DNA from: Parvularia atlantis
Taxonomy: Eukaryota; Opisthokonta; Rotosphaerida
Reading direction: 5' to 3'
NCBI GenBank assembly: GCA_943704415.1
Contig: CALSCO010000586.1
Coordinates: 1-20,434 of the forward strand
DNA length: 20,434 bases
Shown: one piece after another, positions 8,555-17,408 of the stretch
Position numbering within the stretch: position 1 is the stretch's first letter
How the letters are laid out: the number at the start of each line of letters is the position of its first letter
The notes under the pieces: model-generated
The model's input: the letters and a program-made list of their open reading frames with translations, nothing else
The model's database searches: none
What the model was told of the DNA's origin: nothing
Translations under genes and position numbers: made by a program

Positions 8555-10380
8555 TCACTGCACAAAGAGCTCGGGCGTTTGCGTCTGGATGCGCAGGATC
8601 GTCTGGCTGACCGTGTCGTTCCAGCCGCGCATGCGCTCCGTCAGCGACTGGATCTACGGGCGCGGCGTGGCAGTGAGTGCTCGCGGCCACTCCCGCTGCG
8701 GGTGGCGATGCCGCACTTGGTTCAGGTCGAGCACGCGCGGCGTGATCCACTTGACGTCGAGCACGCCGTCTACCTCGTCCATGGACTGCCGCGGCGCCCG
8801 CTTGAGCAACACTAGCGCATGGGCAAGCAGGGGGAAGCGCACCCCGCGGATCAGCTTGAGCGACATGGCGCGCATCACGAGCAGCTCGACGCGGTCGCGC
8901 GGGATGCCGACGTGTTCGGCGATCTGCGCACGAGGTGGTCAGTGAGCGCAGATGGTGCGTGTGCGTGCGCGCGCACGTGGTCAAAGGTCACACGCCGCTC
9001 ACCCGCCGCTCGCCGGAACAGCAGCTCGATCTGCGCGCGCGGTACGCGAGCATCGTCGGCCGGCGCAACGGGGCAGTCGAGCGCGCGGCGCGCACCATTG
9101 TCATCAGCTGCAGCTTCTTGTGTAGGTCGTCGAGGTTACGCGCGAGATCGGGCTGTCGGGCGGTGAGGGGATGCGCCACACCACCGCACGCAGGGGAGAG
9201 GAGGGCACGGCACCTCGCCCTGGATCTGCGGCAGCAGGCGCTGGAAAGTCGTGAGACTGCCGGCGTTGAACGCAAACAGGAGCTGGTTGAGCCACTGCAC
9301 GGGCGTGCCCACGAGCGACTGCAGGATCGGGTGGACGAGCTGCACGCGCGCGTCAGCACCAGCTGTGAAGGCTGCCGCGAGCACGCGCGCTCACGCACGA
9401 GCTCGCCAAAGTTGAAGACTGCGTCGCCCAGCAGCGCGGCCACGCCGATGTCCTTGGCCCGCTGCTGCTGCTCGGCCAGCGGAATGCTCTCGACGGGCGT
9501 GCAGGCGAGGTACCTGTCGCGAGGCTGCGTGAGAACTCGGAGCCATGGCTGTCTTGGGGGAGCGACGCACAGCAGCGCGTTCTTGTAGTACGCGTTGAAG
9601 TTGGCCGTGACCTTGTCGTAGTTGGCGCTCACGCGGTAGAAGCTCGCGTGAATCTCCGGGTCGACGCCGGCCATCGTGTCCAGCAGCGCCTGTACTTGCG
9701 CGATGGCTGTGCGCGGCGGCGTGAGGGGCGGCGCCACGAGTCGTCTCGCGCGCACTCTTCTTGCACGCGTCCAGCTGGTTCATGCTCAGCTGCACCTGCG
9801 CCACTTGCGTGAGGGCAACGGCGCGGGCAGTGCGCGAGACGCACCTGCGCAATCTCGGCCTGCATCAGCGCGTGAGCCGCCGTGACCTTCTTGACCTTGT
9901 CGCTCACGCCCTGAAGGAACGCGAGGCCAGCGGCGGCGTCTGTGGGGTCGCGTCAGCGCGCGCCTCACGAGCACACGCACGAGCACGCGCACCCTGGTAC
10001 GTGCGCACGACCTGCAGCGCGATCTGCGCCAGCGCCAGCTGGTTGATGCGCTCGCCAAAGTCAGCGATAAAGTTGGCGTAGAGCTGCTGCAGCTCGTCGC
10101 CGTTCTGCGCGCGCGTACCGTGAGTCCCGCGCACCACCCGCACCTGGTCGCCCCCGCACCTGCAGCACCTCGGGCCGCTGCACGTACTTGAGCACCTCAA
10201 GCGTGAGCTGGTACCAGAGCCTGCGAGGGTCGCGCTCAGCGTCGTCGTGGACGCCCCACCGGCGGCGCACTTGCGGTCGTAGAAGTTCTCAAACGCCTGG
10301 TACGCGGCCGCGCGGTCGGGCGTGTCCGCAAACGCGGTCTTGGCCCGGTGCAGGAACCCGTACACGTCCTCCGGCCGCAT
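8555..10380 (-). CDS. PSMD13: 26S proteasome non-ATPase subunit Rpn9/PSMD13
   Basis: PCI-domain subunit of the 19S regulatory-particle lid. Thirteen exons (10380-10271, 10220-10160, 10104-9993, 9939-9845, 9795-9756, 9706-9571, 9513-9399, 9339-9214, 9152-9096, 9030-8977, 8923-8843, 8785-8717, 8653-8555) give 384 residues; the human protein has 376. Matching blocks in order are KLWYQLTLEVLKYVQ, LYANFIADFGERINQLAL, AFLQGVSDKVKK, EQQQRAKDIGVAALLGDAVF, HPILQSLVGTPVQWLNQLLF (PCI helices), the winged-helix part TFDHIAEHVGIPRDRVELLV and KWITPRVLDLNQ. It ends in TQAPELFVQ. Eleven of its 12 introns start with GTGCG and one with GTGCC, which makes it the best anchor for the splice rule of this genome. 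It is divergent from the coiled-coil gene, with 241 bases between starts. Confidence 0.95.
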
Positions 10381-10621
10381 CTCTGCTCTGCACGAGCGGC
10401 CGCTGCGTCAGCCACCGGCCATGTCTGCAAGCGTGTGGCAGCGCCGCGACGATGCAAATGGCCGCTGTTTGTCCGCCCGCGCGTGTCGTCGCGCGTCGCG
10501 AGCGCGTGCGTGTTCGCATTCCATCATGACACATGCGGCTAGCCTGCGGCCCGCTCGACGACTGACACGGCACCACGCGACGCCGGTGGTGTATTTCCAG
10601 CCGCAGGTTACCCTTTCAGAT
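10381..10621. promoter_or_regulatory. Divergent intergenic region, Rpn9 and coiled-coil gene
   Basis: 241 bases separate the two divergent start codons, so promoters for both genes should be here. No TATA box stands out. A pyrimidine run precedes the + strand start. I see no repeat or strong motif in it. Confidence 0.4.
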
Positions 10622-12170
10622 ATGTCGTCGTTCATCAGGCGCTTCTCGACGAAGGAGGACGTGGAGAAGGCCAAGCTGCGCGGCAAGGTGCGCTGCCCCC
10701 CGCGTGGGTTAGGGTGGTGGGTTGACTTGCGCGCCCACCCGCGCAGGCCAGCGCCGAGAAGGAGGCAGAAGGCGGCGGCGGCGGCGGCGCCGCGGCGACC
10801 GGCCGCGGCAAGGCCAGCGAGTTTGACGTGCTGCTGCGCTCGGGCGAGACGATCCTGCTGGCGATGACGCCGCCGTCGGCCACGGGCGCGCCGCAGCGCA
10901 CGCCCGTGCGCGTCGGCAACAACAACAGCTCGGCCACGATGGTTCCGACAGCGGTGCGGCGCGCTGTTTCAGGTCGCCGCGGACCAGCGCTCACGCTCGC
11001 TCAGGCACCGCAGCCTCAGGCCGGCAAGAAGGGGCAGCGCGACAGCCTCGAGGATGCCGTGGAGAAGATGACGACGGTCGAGCCGGCGTACCGCGAGCAG
11101 CGCGCGACCATCTCGCACAAGGTGCGCGCACGTGCAGCTGGTTCGTGTTGCGCGTGGGCTGAGCGGGCGACGCAGCCCGCGGGCATCACCACGTCGTCGC
11201 TGCGGCGCGTGCTCTCGAACGAGTCGATGGTCAGCCTGGCCGAGTCCACCGACTCGGACAAGCTGGACACGACGCAGACGTACCTGCGCACAGTGCGCGC
11301 TCGTGCTCAAATGGGCACGATAGCTCACAGCGCAGCGCGGCAGGAAAACATGCGCCTGGAGAAGCGCATCCAAGAGCTCAACTCGGAGCTGTTCAAGGAG
11401 CGCGCGGCCAACGCCGAGCTCTCGACCGAGGTCAAGGAGGCACTGGCGCAGCTCGAGCGCATGCAAAAGCAGGTGCGCCCGCCTCCGCGTCGGCGTTGCG
11501 CCACACGGCTCATCGGGTAACTCCCTGCCCGTGCGATAGGAGACGCCGCAGCCGCTGTCGGCCGCTGTGGCGACGGGCGGGCCAGCAGGGTCACCGGCGC
11601 TGGCCGCGTTGCCCTCGGTGGACGTGGGCAGGTGAGGCCAGGCGAGGTGGCGCACGATCAGCGGCTGAACCGTGCCGCCCTAGCAACGACTGGCCGAAGA
11701 AGTACGCCGAGCTCGAGGCGCGGTCCAACGCGCTCTCGGCCAAGGCCGTGCAGACGATCCAGGAGAGCAAGCTCAAGCTGACGGCGCTGCAGCGTGAGAA
11801 CCTCGAGCTGAAGGACCAAGTGCGCGAGCTCCAGGTGCAGCTGCAGCAGGTACGCCCTTTGCGCGCGCGGGCGCGCTTGTGCACGCCGCGTGCCGTACTG
11901 ACCAGCCCACACACGCGCAGCACTCGATCGAGAAGGGCCGGGCCATGTCGCTCATCCCACGGCTCGTCGAGATGGTGCGTTGTACCTCGCGGGCGCGCGC
12001 CTTTGACGCGCACGCACGTACGCGCACAGGTGCAAAAGCTGCAGAAGGAGATCGGCGAGGAGAAGCAGAAGCGGCACATGGAGAGCGAGTTTGACGACCT
12101 CACGCGGCTGGTGCAGCGCCCCGCAGCAGCCGGGAGCGCGGCCGCAAGCGCAAGCCAACCCACTGTGTGA
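10622..12170 (+). CDS. Coiled-coil protein, unrecognised
   Basis: Nine exons (10622-10687, 10747-10953, 11005-11121, 11176-11292, 11344-11472, 11540-11631, 11684-11849, 11921-11974, 12030-12170) give about 362 residues. The N-terminus is basic (SSFIRRFSTKEDVEKAKL), followed by a Gly/Ala linker and FDVLLRSGETILLAM. Two long coiled-coil segments follow, ENMRLEKRIQELNSELF through LAQLERMQKQ and LKLTALQRENLELKDQV through VQLQQ, then a shorter helical end (VQKLQKEIGEEKQKR). An Ala/Pro linker separates the coils. This suggests a structural or scaffold protein, perhaps cytoskeletal, but no family is recognised. The intron at 10954-11004 (51 bp) is a multiple of three with no stop, so its removal rests only on its good splice sites. 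Confidence 0.72.
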
Positions 12171-12265
12171 TGTACTTGATCTGTGCCAGCACGCCCCAAT
12201 CATGGCGACGGGCGCGCTCACGACGTTCATGCCGGCACCGCGCGCGCAGGACACAGAGGCCACCG

Positions 12266-13170
12266 ATGGCGAGCCTGCTCAAGTACCCCGCGACGGTGTA
12301 CATCAGCCAGCGCGACCCGCAGCCGTACGGCGTTGCGTTCTCGACCACCAACATGACGGTCGCGCTGCTCAAGGTGGCGGCGGCCTGTGTGCCTGCCCTG
12401 CGCGCTAACCGACGCTCGCGCGCGCGGACAGGTCGGCCTGATGGAGTTGCAGGACACCAACGGCCTCGCGTTCGACACGGACCAGCTCGTGCGCGTGACG
12501 GTTAACCTGACCAAGGCGCGGGTCCCGCCTGCGGGCACTGGCGCGGCGTGGCGCTCACACCCTGAACGCACACAGAGCATCTGCTCGACCACTGGCAAGG
12601 CCGTGCTGCAGCACGCGGCCGCTGACAACCTGCCGCGCGAGTACCGCGACCTGGTGCTGGCCGGTGCGTTTTTGCGCCAGGTGCACAGGCCGTCACCGAC
12701 CCACGAACGCACCGCAGACGTGCCCAAGATGGTCGAGACGCTGAAGATTGAGAACGTGAAGCCGCTCGAGCTGGTGATGGACGTGACGTACACGTCGGTC
12801 TTCGTCAACATCCCCGGCCACCTGTCGATCTTCCTGGTGCACGCGCTGTGCGCCTCTTCGCCGCCCGGCCTGGACCGCTGACGGCGCCCCGCAGGTAAGC
12901 GAACTGTTCGACATCGTCGAGGCCTTCACCGCCCCGCCCAAGGTCGGCGCCGCCGGCCAGCCGGCGCAATCGCTCGTGCAGAAGGTGCGCGCGCACGCCT
13001 GGGCGGGCCGCGCTAACGTACCACGACGGCAGACGAGCACACACTTCAACCGCTTCGTGAGTGCGGTCGTGCTCGGGGCGTCCCTGCACGGCATCGGGTG
13101 CCTGTTCAGCCCCGCGGTGATGAACGTGGCCGGCATCGTGGGTGAGACCCTGCCGTATGTGCTCCTGTGA
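12266..13170 (+). CDS. Unrecognised ~210-residue protein with C-terminal hydrophobic segment
   Basis: Six exons (12266-12373, 12432-12521, 12576-12663, 12718-12836, 12895-12984, 13033-13170) give 210 residues. Recognisable stretches are SLLKYPATVYISQRDPQPYG at the N-terminus, LPREYRDLVLADVPKMVETL and KPLELVMDVTYTSVFVNIPG in the middle, SELFDIVEAFTAPP, and a hydrophobic C-terminus SAVVLGASLHGIGCLF through LPYVLL just before the TGA. The C-terminal segment could be a membrane anchor or a buried helix. Frame continuity across five introns supports a real gene. I do not recognise the family. An upstream ATG at 12201 is in another frame and leads to no sensible protein. The exon at 12895 begins GTAAGC right after CAG, a textbook donor apparently not used as one. 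Confidence 0.65.
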
Positions 13171-13313
13171 GAGGGCGTGGCCGCGCCCGTCGCCGGCCGT
13201 CCGCCGCAGCGGTGGCCGCACGTGTGGCATGTGAGAGGCATCTCCGACTCGTTTTTTGTGGTGCGAGTCTGTGTCTTTGTGCCCGTGCGTTCTGTGTGTG
13301 CGACAAGCTGTCG

Positions 13314-13850
13314 ATGGCCGAGCCGTTGTTCCTGTTTGGCCTGAGCGCGGCACAGACCCGCGGCGCCCTGCACGACGCGCGGCGCCTGGCCTTCTTCGGC
13401 GACGGCCTGCTCAGCTGGCTGCTCACGCTGCACATGTGGCGCGCGCGCCGTCACACCGATCCGGGCCAGATCACCGCGCGCAAGCTCGTCTACCAGGCCA
13501 ACGACACACTCTCGCGCTTCGTCGAGACGGCCGCGCGCCCGCTCTGGCTCGCGAGCATTCAGCACATGCTCACGGCCGTCGGCTCGGACCTGCGCTGGGA
13601 GACGATGTCGGTGCACAACCGCGGGACCGTCGTCGAGGCGCTGCTCTGGACGGTGTACACGACGCGCGGCGAGGCGGCGGCGCAGACGATCGTGGACGAG
13701 CTGATCGCGTGGGTCGACGCCGACGACGAGACGTTCGGGCCGGTGCAGGCGGCGGGCTCGCTCGGCGGCAGCGGCAGCGGCAGCGGGAGTGGCCCGCCCG
13801 CCGCGACATCTGTCTTTGACGTGCGGCACACGAGCGCGCTGGGCGCATGA
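13314..13850 (+). CDS. RNase III-fold protein with degenerate active site
   Basis: A single exon of 178 residues. ARRLAFFGDGLLSWLLTLHM corresponds to the RNase III signature (RLEFLGDAVL), ITARKLVYQANDTLSRFVE to the following LRAxLVSNxTLAxLA helix, and NRGTVVEALLWTVYTTRGEA to the second motif (ADxFEALIGAIYLDGG). Of the four metal-binding acidic residues, the Asp of FGD and the Glu of VVEA remain. The Glu of RLEF is Ala, and the Asp three residues before VEA is Thr. No dsRNA-binding domain follows; the C-terminus is a Gly/Ser run (about 13757-13793) and a short tail. By analogy with inactive RNase III-like proteins such as mitochondrial ribosomal MRPL44, a structural RNA-binding role is more likely than cleavage. 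It is convergent with the ABTB1-like gene, with 48 bases between stops. Confidence 0.72.
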   Translation: MAEPLFLFGLSAAQTRGALHDARRLAFFGDGLLSWLLTLHMWRARRHTDPGQITARKLVYQANDTLSRFVETAARPLWLASIQHMLTAVGSDLRWETMSVHNRGTVVEALLWTVYTTRGEAAAQTIVDELIAWVDADDETFGPVQAAGSLGGSGSGSGSGPPAATSVFDVRHTSALGA

Positions 13851-13898
13851 CCGCCCTGCCCGCCTGAGCCTGTGCTGTACAATGATCTTCTGCGCGGT

Positions 13899-14775
13899 TT
13901 ACGGGTCGGGCTGCTGCAGCAGCGCGGCAAACTGCGCGCGGATCTCGTCGGCCAGCGCCACCGAGTGGTCGAGCACGTGCATGCCGCTGTCCGGACGCGC
14001 CTCGATCTCGGCCTCGAGCTGCGCACGCACGTCGTCCATGCGGCATTGCTGCTCGTCATGCAGTGGTCAATCCAAGCCCTTTGGGCTTAGCAGCAGCAGC
14101 AGCAGCAGCACACCCTCAGCAGCAGCAACGTCTCGGCCACGTGCGCGCCCGGCACCTCCAGACGCGCACAGTAGAGGTAGCGCAGCAGCGCCTCGAACGC
14201 GGCGGCGGTGATGCGCGGCAGCGGCACGACGTCGCGCCCGGCCCAGCGCGATGACAGCATCTCGGCGAAGAACAGCGACCGCGCGGCCAGGACGAAGCGG
14301 TGCGCGCGCACGTGCCGCTGCCGCTCGAGCACAAAGGTCACGTCGGCGAAGCGCGTGCGCTCGCCGTACAGCCGGCGCAGGAACTGCGAGAAGGCGTCAA
14401 GCGAGGCGCCGACGGCCTTGTGCTCCTTGAGCAGGCGCTTGATCCCGTTCGTGAGCGCGCCGTAGAAGCACCGCACGCCCTCGAACGTGTTCTCGTCGCA
14501 CCGCGCGCCCATCTCCAGCAGGTACTCGACCACGCCCTGGTGCCCGCACAGGCACGCGTAGTACAGCGGCGTCCCATTGAAGGCGTCCTGCGCGTTGATC
14601 GGCGCGTGCGCGTGCTCGACGAGGTGCCTGCGGATGCGCGACGAGCTTGTCACAGCGGCGCGCGCCTCCGAGCGCGCGCACTCGCGCACCGCACAGCCGC
14701 CAGGTCGCCCTCGCGCGCCGCCACAAAGATGGTCTCGTCAGCAAGGTCCAGGGTAGACACCAAATACACCATCAT
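13899..14775 (-). CDS. ABTB1/BPOZ-like ankyrin-BTB protein, half length
   Basis: Three exons (14775-14690, 14627-14114, 14048-13899) give 249 residues. Ankyrin part: INAQDAFNGTPLYYACLCGH, then GVVEYLLEMGARCDENTFEG and RCFYGALTN, very close to animal ABTB1. BTB/POZ domain: RFADVTFVLERQRHVRAHRF, then LAARSLFFAEMLSSRWAG and FEALLRYLYCARLEVPGAHV. A helix follows (QCRMDDVRAQLEAEIEA), matching the segment after the first BTB of ABTB1. The protein then stops; animal ABTB1 (about 478 residues) continues with a second BTB. BTB proteins of this type usually serve as cullin-3 adaptors, and ABTB1 has been tied to eEF1A turnover; both are family knowledge only. The start is one of two adjacent ATGs (14775 or 14772). 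Confidence 0.88.
14049..14113 (-). repeat. CTG-repeat intron with small hairpin
   Basis: Second intron of the ABTB1-like gene (65 bp). Near its 5' end, on the coding strand, are about seven CTG units, followed by a perfect 6-bp stem with a 3-base loop (AAGCCC/GGGCTT, 14084-14098). The repeat has no stop in the host frame until TAA at its end, so retention would add Cys residues and then terminate. Confidence 0.7.
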
Positions 14776-15116
14776 GATGGCATACGTCTCTGCGTGCCAG
14801 AGGGGGGAGGGGGGGAGCCCAGTCGTGGTAGAGCTTGCTGGTGACGCTGCCCGACAGCTCGAGCACGACCACTCGACGGCGCGGCGCACGGCAACCGCAC
14901 GCAAACGCCACAAGCAACACAAACAGCATCCCCGGCACCCGCACAGAAAGCGGCGAGCCGCACGGCGGGCCGCACGGGCCACACGAGCCACACGAGCCGC
15001 CCGCCCGCCGCAACCCGCCGTCACGCATCCTCCGCCATGCTGGCACGCACGTCCGTCCACCTATGCGCGTACGCCATGATGGAATACGCATACATACGTA
15101 CGCGCACGCGCGCGCT
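14776..15116. promoter_or_regulatory. Divergent intergenic region, ABTB1-like and methyltransferase-like genes
   Basis: 341 bases between divergent start codons. It contains a G-rich run at 14801-14816 (six and seven Gs split by an A) close to the ABTB1 side. In the middle is a C/G-rich stretch with repeated GAGCCACAC units (14980-15000). Beside the + strand start is an alternating purine-pyrimidine CATACATACGTACGCGCACG tract. A minus-strand frame stays open through part of it but encodes a Cys/Arg-rich sequence unlike a protein. Confidence 0.5.
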
Positions 15117-16774
15117 ATGCGCCCGCTGCCAATCTGCGTCCTCCTGGTGGCCTGCATCGCCGCAGCCGTGGACGCCGCGGCGGACGATGCGCGGCTGGTG
15201 CAGCACCGGCTGGTCGCGGGCCTGCGGCGCGTGCGCGATGCCGGCACCCAGGCCGAGCGTGCCGACGGTGTGGCGATCGCGTTTGACCAGGGCCGATTCA
15301 AGCGGCGCGACCGTGAGGTCAAGGACCGCTACGAGGCGCTGTTCCAGGCACACGCATGCGCGCACACTGGGTTAGGACGGGCTGTCTGACACGCGGCGCG
15401 CGCAGGATGTCGCGCGCAGGCCGAGCGAGATGCACCCTGAGGCGCGCGAGGGCCGCGAGCATGTGCGGCCGCAGGACGCAGCGCTCTGGGAGCGACTGCA
15501 CGCGCGGTACCGCCGAGCGTTCATCGCGACGCAGGCACGCACGCACGCGCACACAGACGCCCTTGACGCACACGCAGAACGGCTGGAAGTCGGCCGTTGT
15601 GCGCGCCGCGCCCCACCTCCCGTCGCCGACGTACTTCCGCGCCGCAGCCGACGCGCTCCAGCGGCAGCACCAGGCGCTCGTGCGGACGCACGGTGCCGAC
15701 GCGCAGGGCGACGCCGGAGAGGATGCGTCCGATGACGGCACCGCCGCGCACGGCATGGCGCTGATGGACAACGACGACGACGGAGCACACGTGCTCAGGC
15801 AGCTGTTCAACACGACGCACCTGCCCACACACGCCGAGATCGCCGCCGCTTTCGCGTGGCTCGACGCCGACGCGCCCGAGCTCGCCTTTGACGCCACTGT
15901 GCTGCAACAGGTGCCTGTGCGCGCCCCTGCCACGCACCGTGCTGACCGCCGCCGCGCAGGACGTCGCCAACGACGCTGCCGTGTTTTTCCACGCGCCGCT
16001 CGACTGGGTCTACTTCTACTCGAACCGGCTGCGCAAGTTGTGCGAGGTGTGGAACGAGGAGCACGTGGCGGCGCTGGCGTCGTACGTTGCGGCGCGCCTG
16101 GCCATGCTCGCCGCCGAAGTGGCCGGCGAGCTCGTCGTGGCCGAAGTCGGCGCGGGCGACGGGCGCCTCACGTACTTCCTCGAGGTGCGTGCGTCTGCGG
16201 GCCGCATGGAGCGCGCACGACCGTGGCTCACCCGGCGAAGGGGCGAGTGCGAGGTCTGCTTTCGCAGGAAGCCGCAGAGCGCGCGCGCTTTGTGGCGAGC
16301 GACATTGGCGGCCGCAAGGGCGACGCGGCCGCCGCCCTGCCCGTCGAGACCATGTCGGCCGAGACGGCCATGCAGACGCTGAGGCCGACGCTGGTGTTGT
16401 GCTCGTGGATGTCGCTCGGTGCGGTTGCAGCGCGCTGCCCGCCGCACATCAGCACTCAACGTGTCACAGGCGTCGATTGGTCACGCGTGCTGCGCCGCAC
16501 AGCCAGTGTGCGCGAGTATGTCCTCATCGGCGAGGTCGACTACGGCGTCAGCGGCACGCCTGGCGAGACCTGGGGCTTTGACCGCGCGGTGCGCCGGCAC
16601 CAAGCGATGATGCGCACGCTCACGATGCGCTCGCAGGGAGGCGAGCCGCTGTACCGCCGCGAGGGCTTTGAGCGCGTCGACTTGCACGCGCTCGGCGTGT
16701 TGCAGATCGCCCGGTCTGACACGCCCTACGTCCGGTTCCACTCGCGCACGACCTCGTTCCGGCGCATCGTGTAA
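15117..16774 (+). CDS. Putative SAM-dependent methyltransferase with signal peptide
   Basis: Six exons (15117-15347, 15406-15534, 15578-15910, 15960-16184, 16268-16418, 16470-16774) give 457 residues. The N-terminus RPLPICVLLVACIAAAVDA looks like a cleavable signal peptide, so the protein should enter the secretory pathway. A charged helical region follows, then an acidic patch (DNDDDGAHV). The C-terminal half looks like a class I methyltransferase: motif I ELVVAEVGAGDGRLTYFLE, then RPTLVLCSWMSLGVDWSRVL, REYVLIGEVDYGVSGTPGETWGF and a conserved-looking end. I know similar SWMPxGxDW / LIGExDxGxxGxxWxTWG sequences from uncharacterised eukaryotic proteins; the substrate is unknown. The first two introns (15348-15405, 15535-15577) are GC-AG. 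A secretory methyltransferase would need luminal SAM, so the signal peptide deserves checking. Confidence 0.72.
15348..15405 (+). other. GC-AG intron, first intron of the methyltransferase-like gene
   Basis: Donor CAG|GCACAC, acceptor GCGCGCAG. Frame and downstream helix (DVARRPSEMHPEAREG) are kept only if it is removed, and no GT donor is available nearby. Confidence 0.6.
15535..15577 (+). other. GC-AG intron, second intron of the methyltransferase-like gene
   Basis: Donor CAG|GCACGC, acceptor CACGCAG, only 43 bp. Removal joins two different frames (RRAFIATQ to NGWKSAVVRAAP). Confidence 0.62.
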
Positions 16775-16851
16775 GCATGCAACCAACTCACGCACGACGT
16801 CATTGCGGCGCATCGCGAAAGCAGCATCCCTGCAACCAACCAGCTCACGCA
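16746..16851. repeat. Imperfect tandem duplication across a stop codon
   Basis: Unit one (about 16746-16791) and unit two (about 16792-16851) both read GCACGAC, three variable bases, TT, CGGCGCATCG, a short variable part with AAGCA, TGCAACCAAC and TCACGCA. Unit two carries about 11 extra bases. Unit one covers the last codons and stop of the methyltransferase-like gene; unit two fills the gap up to and slightly into the end of the convergent gene. Confidence 0.8.
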
Positions 16852-17396
16852 GCCCACATGCTCCCCTCGTCGCCCGACCCGCCGCTCGTGCCGCTCGCCC
16901 CGGCGCTGCTCGCGCGGTTGGCGCGCTTGCCGGCGCCCGCGCTCGACGCCGCCGACACCGATGCCGCCGCACTCGCGCCGTCTGCCGCCTCGTCGCTGGC
17001 GTCCTTGCGCTTCGGCGCCTGCGTGCGTGCGCGTGTCCAGTCTCGCGCGTGTGTGTGCGTCACTGCCCACCTTGGCCGGCTTGCCGAGCCGCACCGCCAG
17101 CTGCTGCAGCAGAAAGTTGCCCTGGTCCTCGATGTCTGGCGTGCGGTCGCGCGTGCTCAGCCCGCGCGCATTGCATCGTCACTGCGCACATTGCCCGGGC
17201 GGAGCGCGCGTGTCGTGCGTGGCGAGGTACGTGTGCTGGGGCGTAGACCCTGTGAGCTGCGCCGGTCGCTCAGCGCGCCGATGCGCGGCGCCGCCAGGGC
17301 CCGGCCGCGCACCACGACCGGCACCACCGCCGCGTGGGTGCGCTCGCGCGCAGCGGCCAGCAAGCCAGAGAACAGCTGTGGCTGGTCGGTCGCCAT
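16845..17396 (-). CDS. Small unrecognised protein, Ala/Ser-rich C-terminus
   Basis: Four exons (17396-17313, 17256-17231, 17155-17071, 17018-16845) give about 122 residues. The N-terminus (ATDQPQLFSGLLAAARERTH) and the middle (RDRTPDIEDQGNFLLQQLAV then RLGKPAK) look like a folded helical segment. The last ~58 residues are low-complexity Ala/Ser/Gly with basic patches (APKRKD, GKRANR), possibly a disordered or nuclear tail. The second exon would be only 26 bases long; it was chosen because it alone joins the flanking frames, with donors GTGCG and GTACC, so this part is tentative. No family is recognised. The start codon is 12 bases from that of the divergent LACTB2-like gene. Confidence 0.55.
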
Positions 17397-17408
17397 CACC
17401 GTGTTACA
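17397..17408. promoter_or_regulatory. 12-bp gap between divergent start codons
   Basis: Only 12 bases (CACCGTGTTACA) separate the ATG of the small minus-strand gene from the first ATG of the LACTB2-like gene. The promoters must therefore lie inside the neighbouring transcription units, or the 5' leaders overlap. Both starts are supported: LACTB2 homology begins within a few residues, and the other protein has no later ATG near its N-terminus. Confidence 0.6.

Noticed and set aside
7637-8945. Two overlapping plus-strand frames of about 390 codons
   Set aside because: They lie opposite the Nudix and Rpn9 exons, both strongly supported by family motifs. The translations are Arg/Pro/Ala-rich and featureless.
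12693-13829. A 378-codon minus-strand frame
   Set aside because: It is opposite the unrecognised gene and the RNase III-like gene. The composition is shadow-like (Arg/His/Pro) and the plus-strand frames make better proteins.
14650-15060. An upstream Cys/Arg-rich extension of the ABTB1-like protein
   Set aside because: ABTB1 proteins begin just before the first ankyrin repeat, and the extension looks like translated non-coding GC-rich DNA. The ATG pair at 14775/14772 is preferred.
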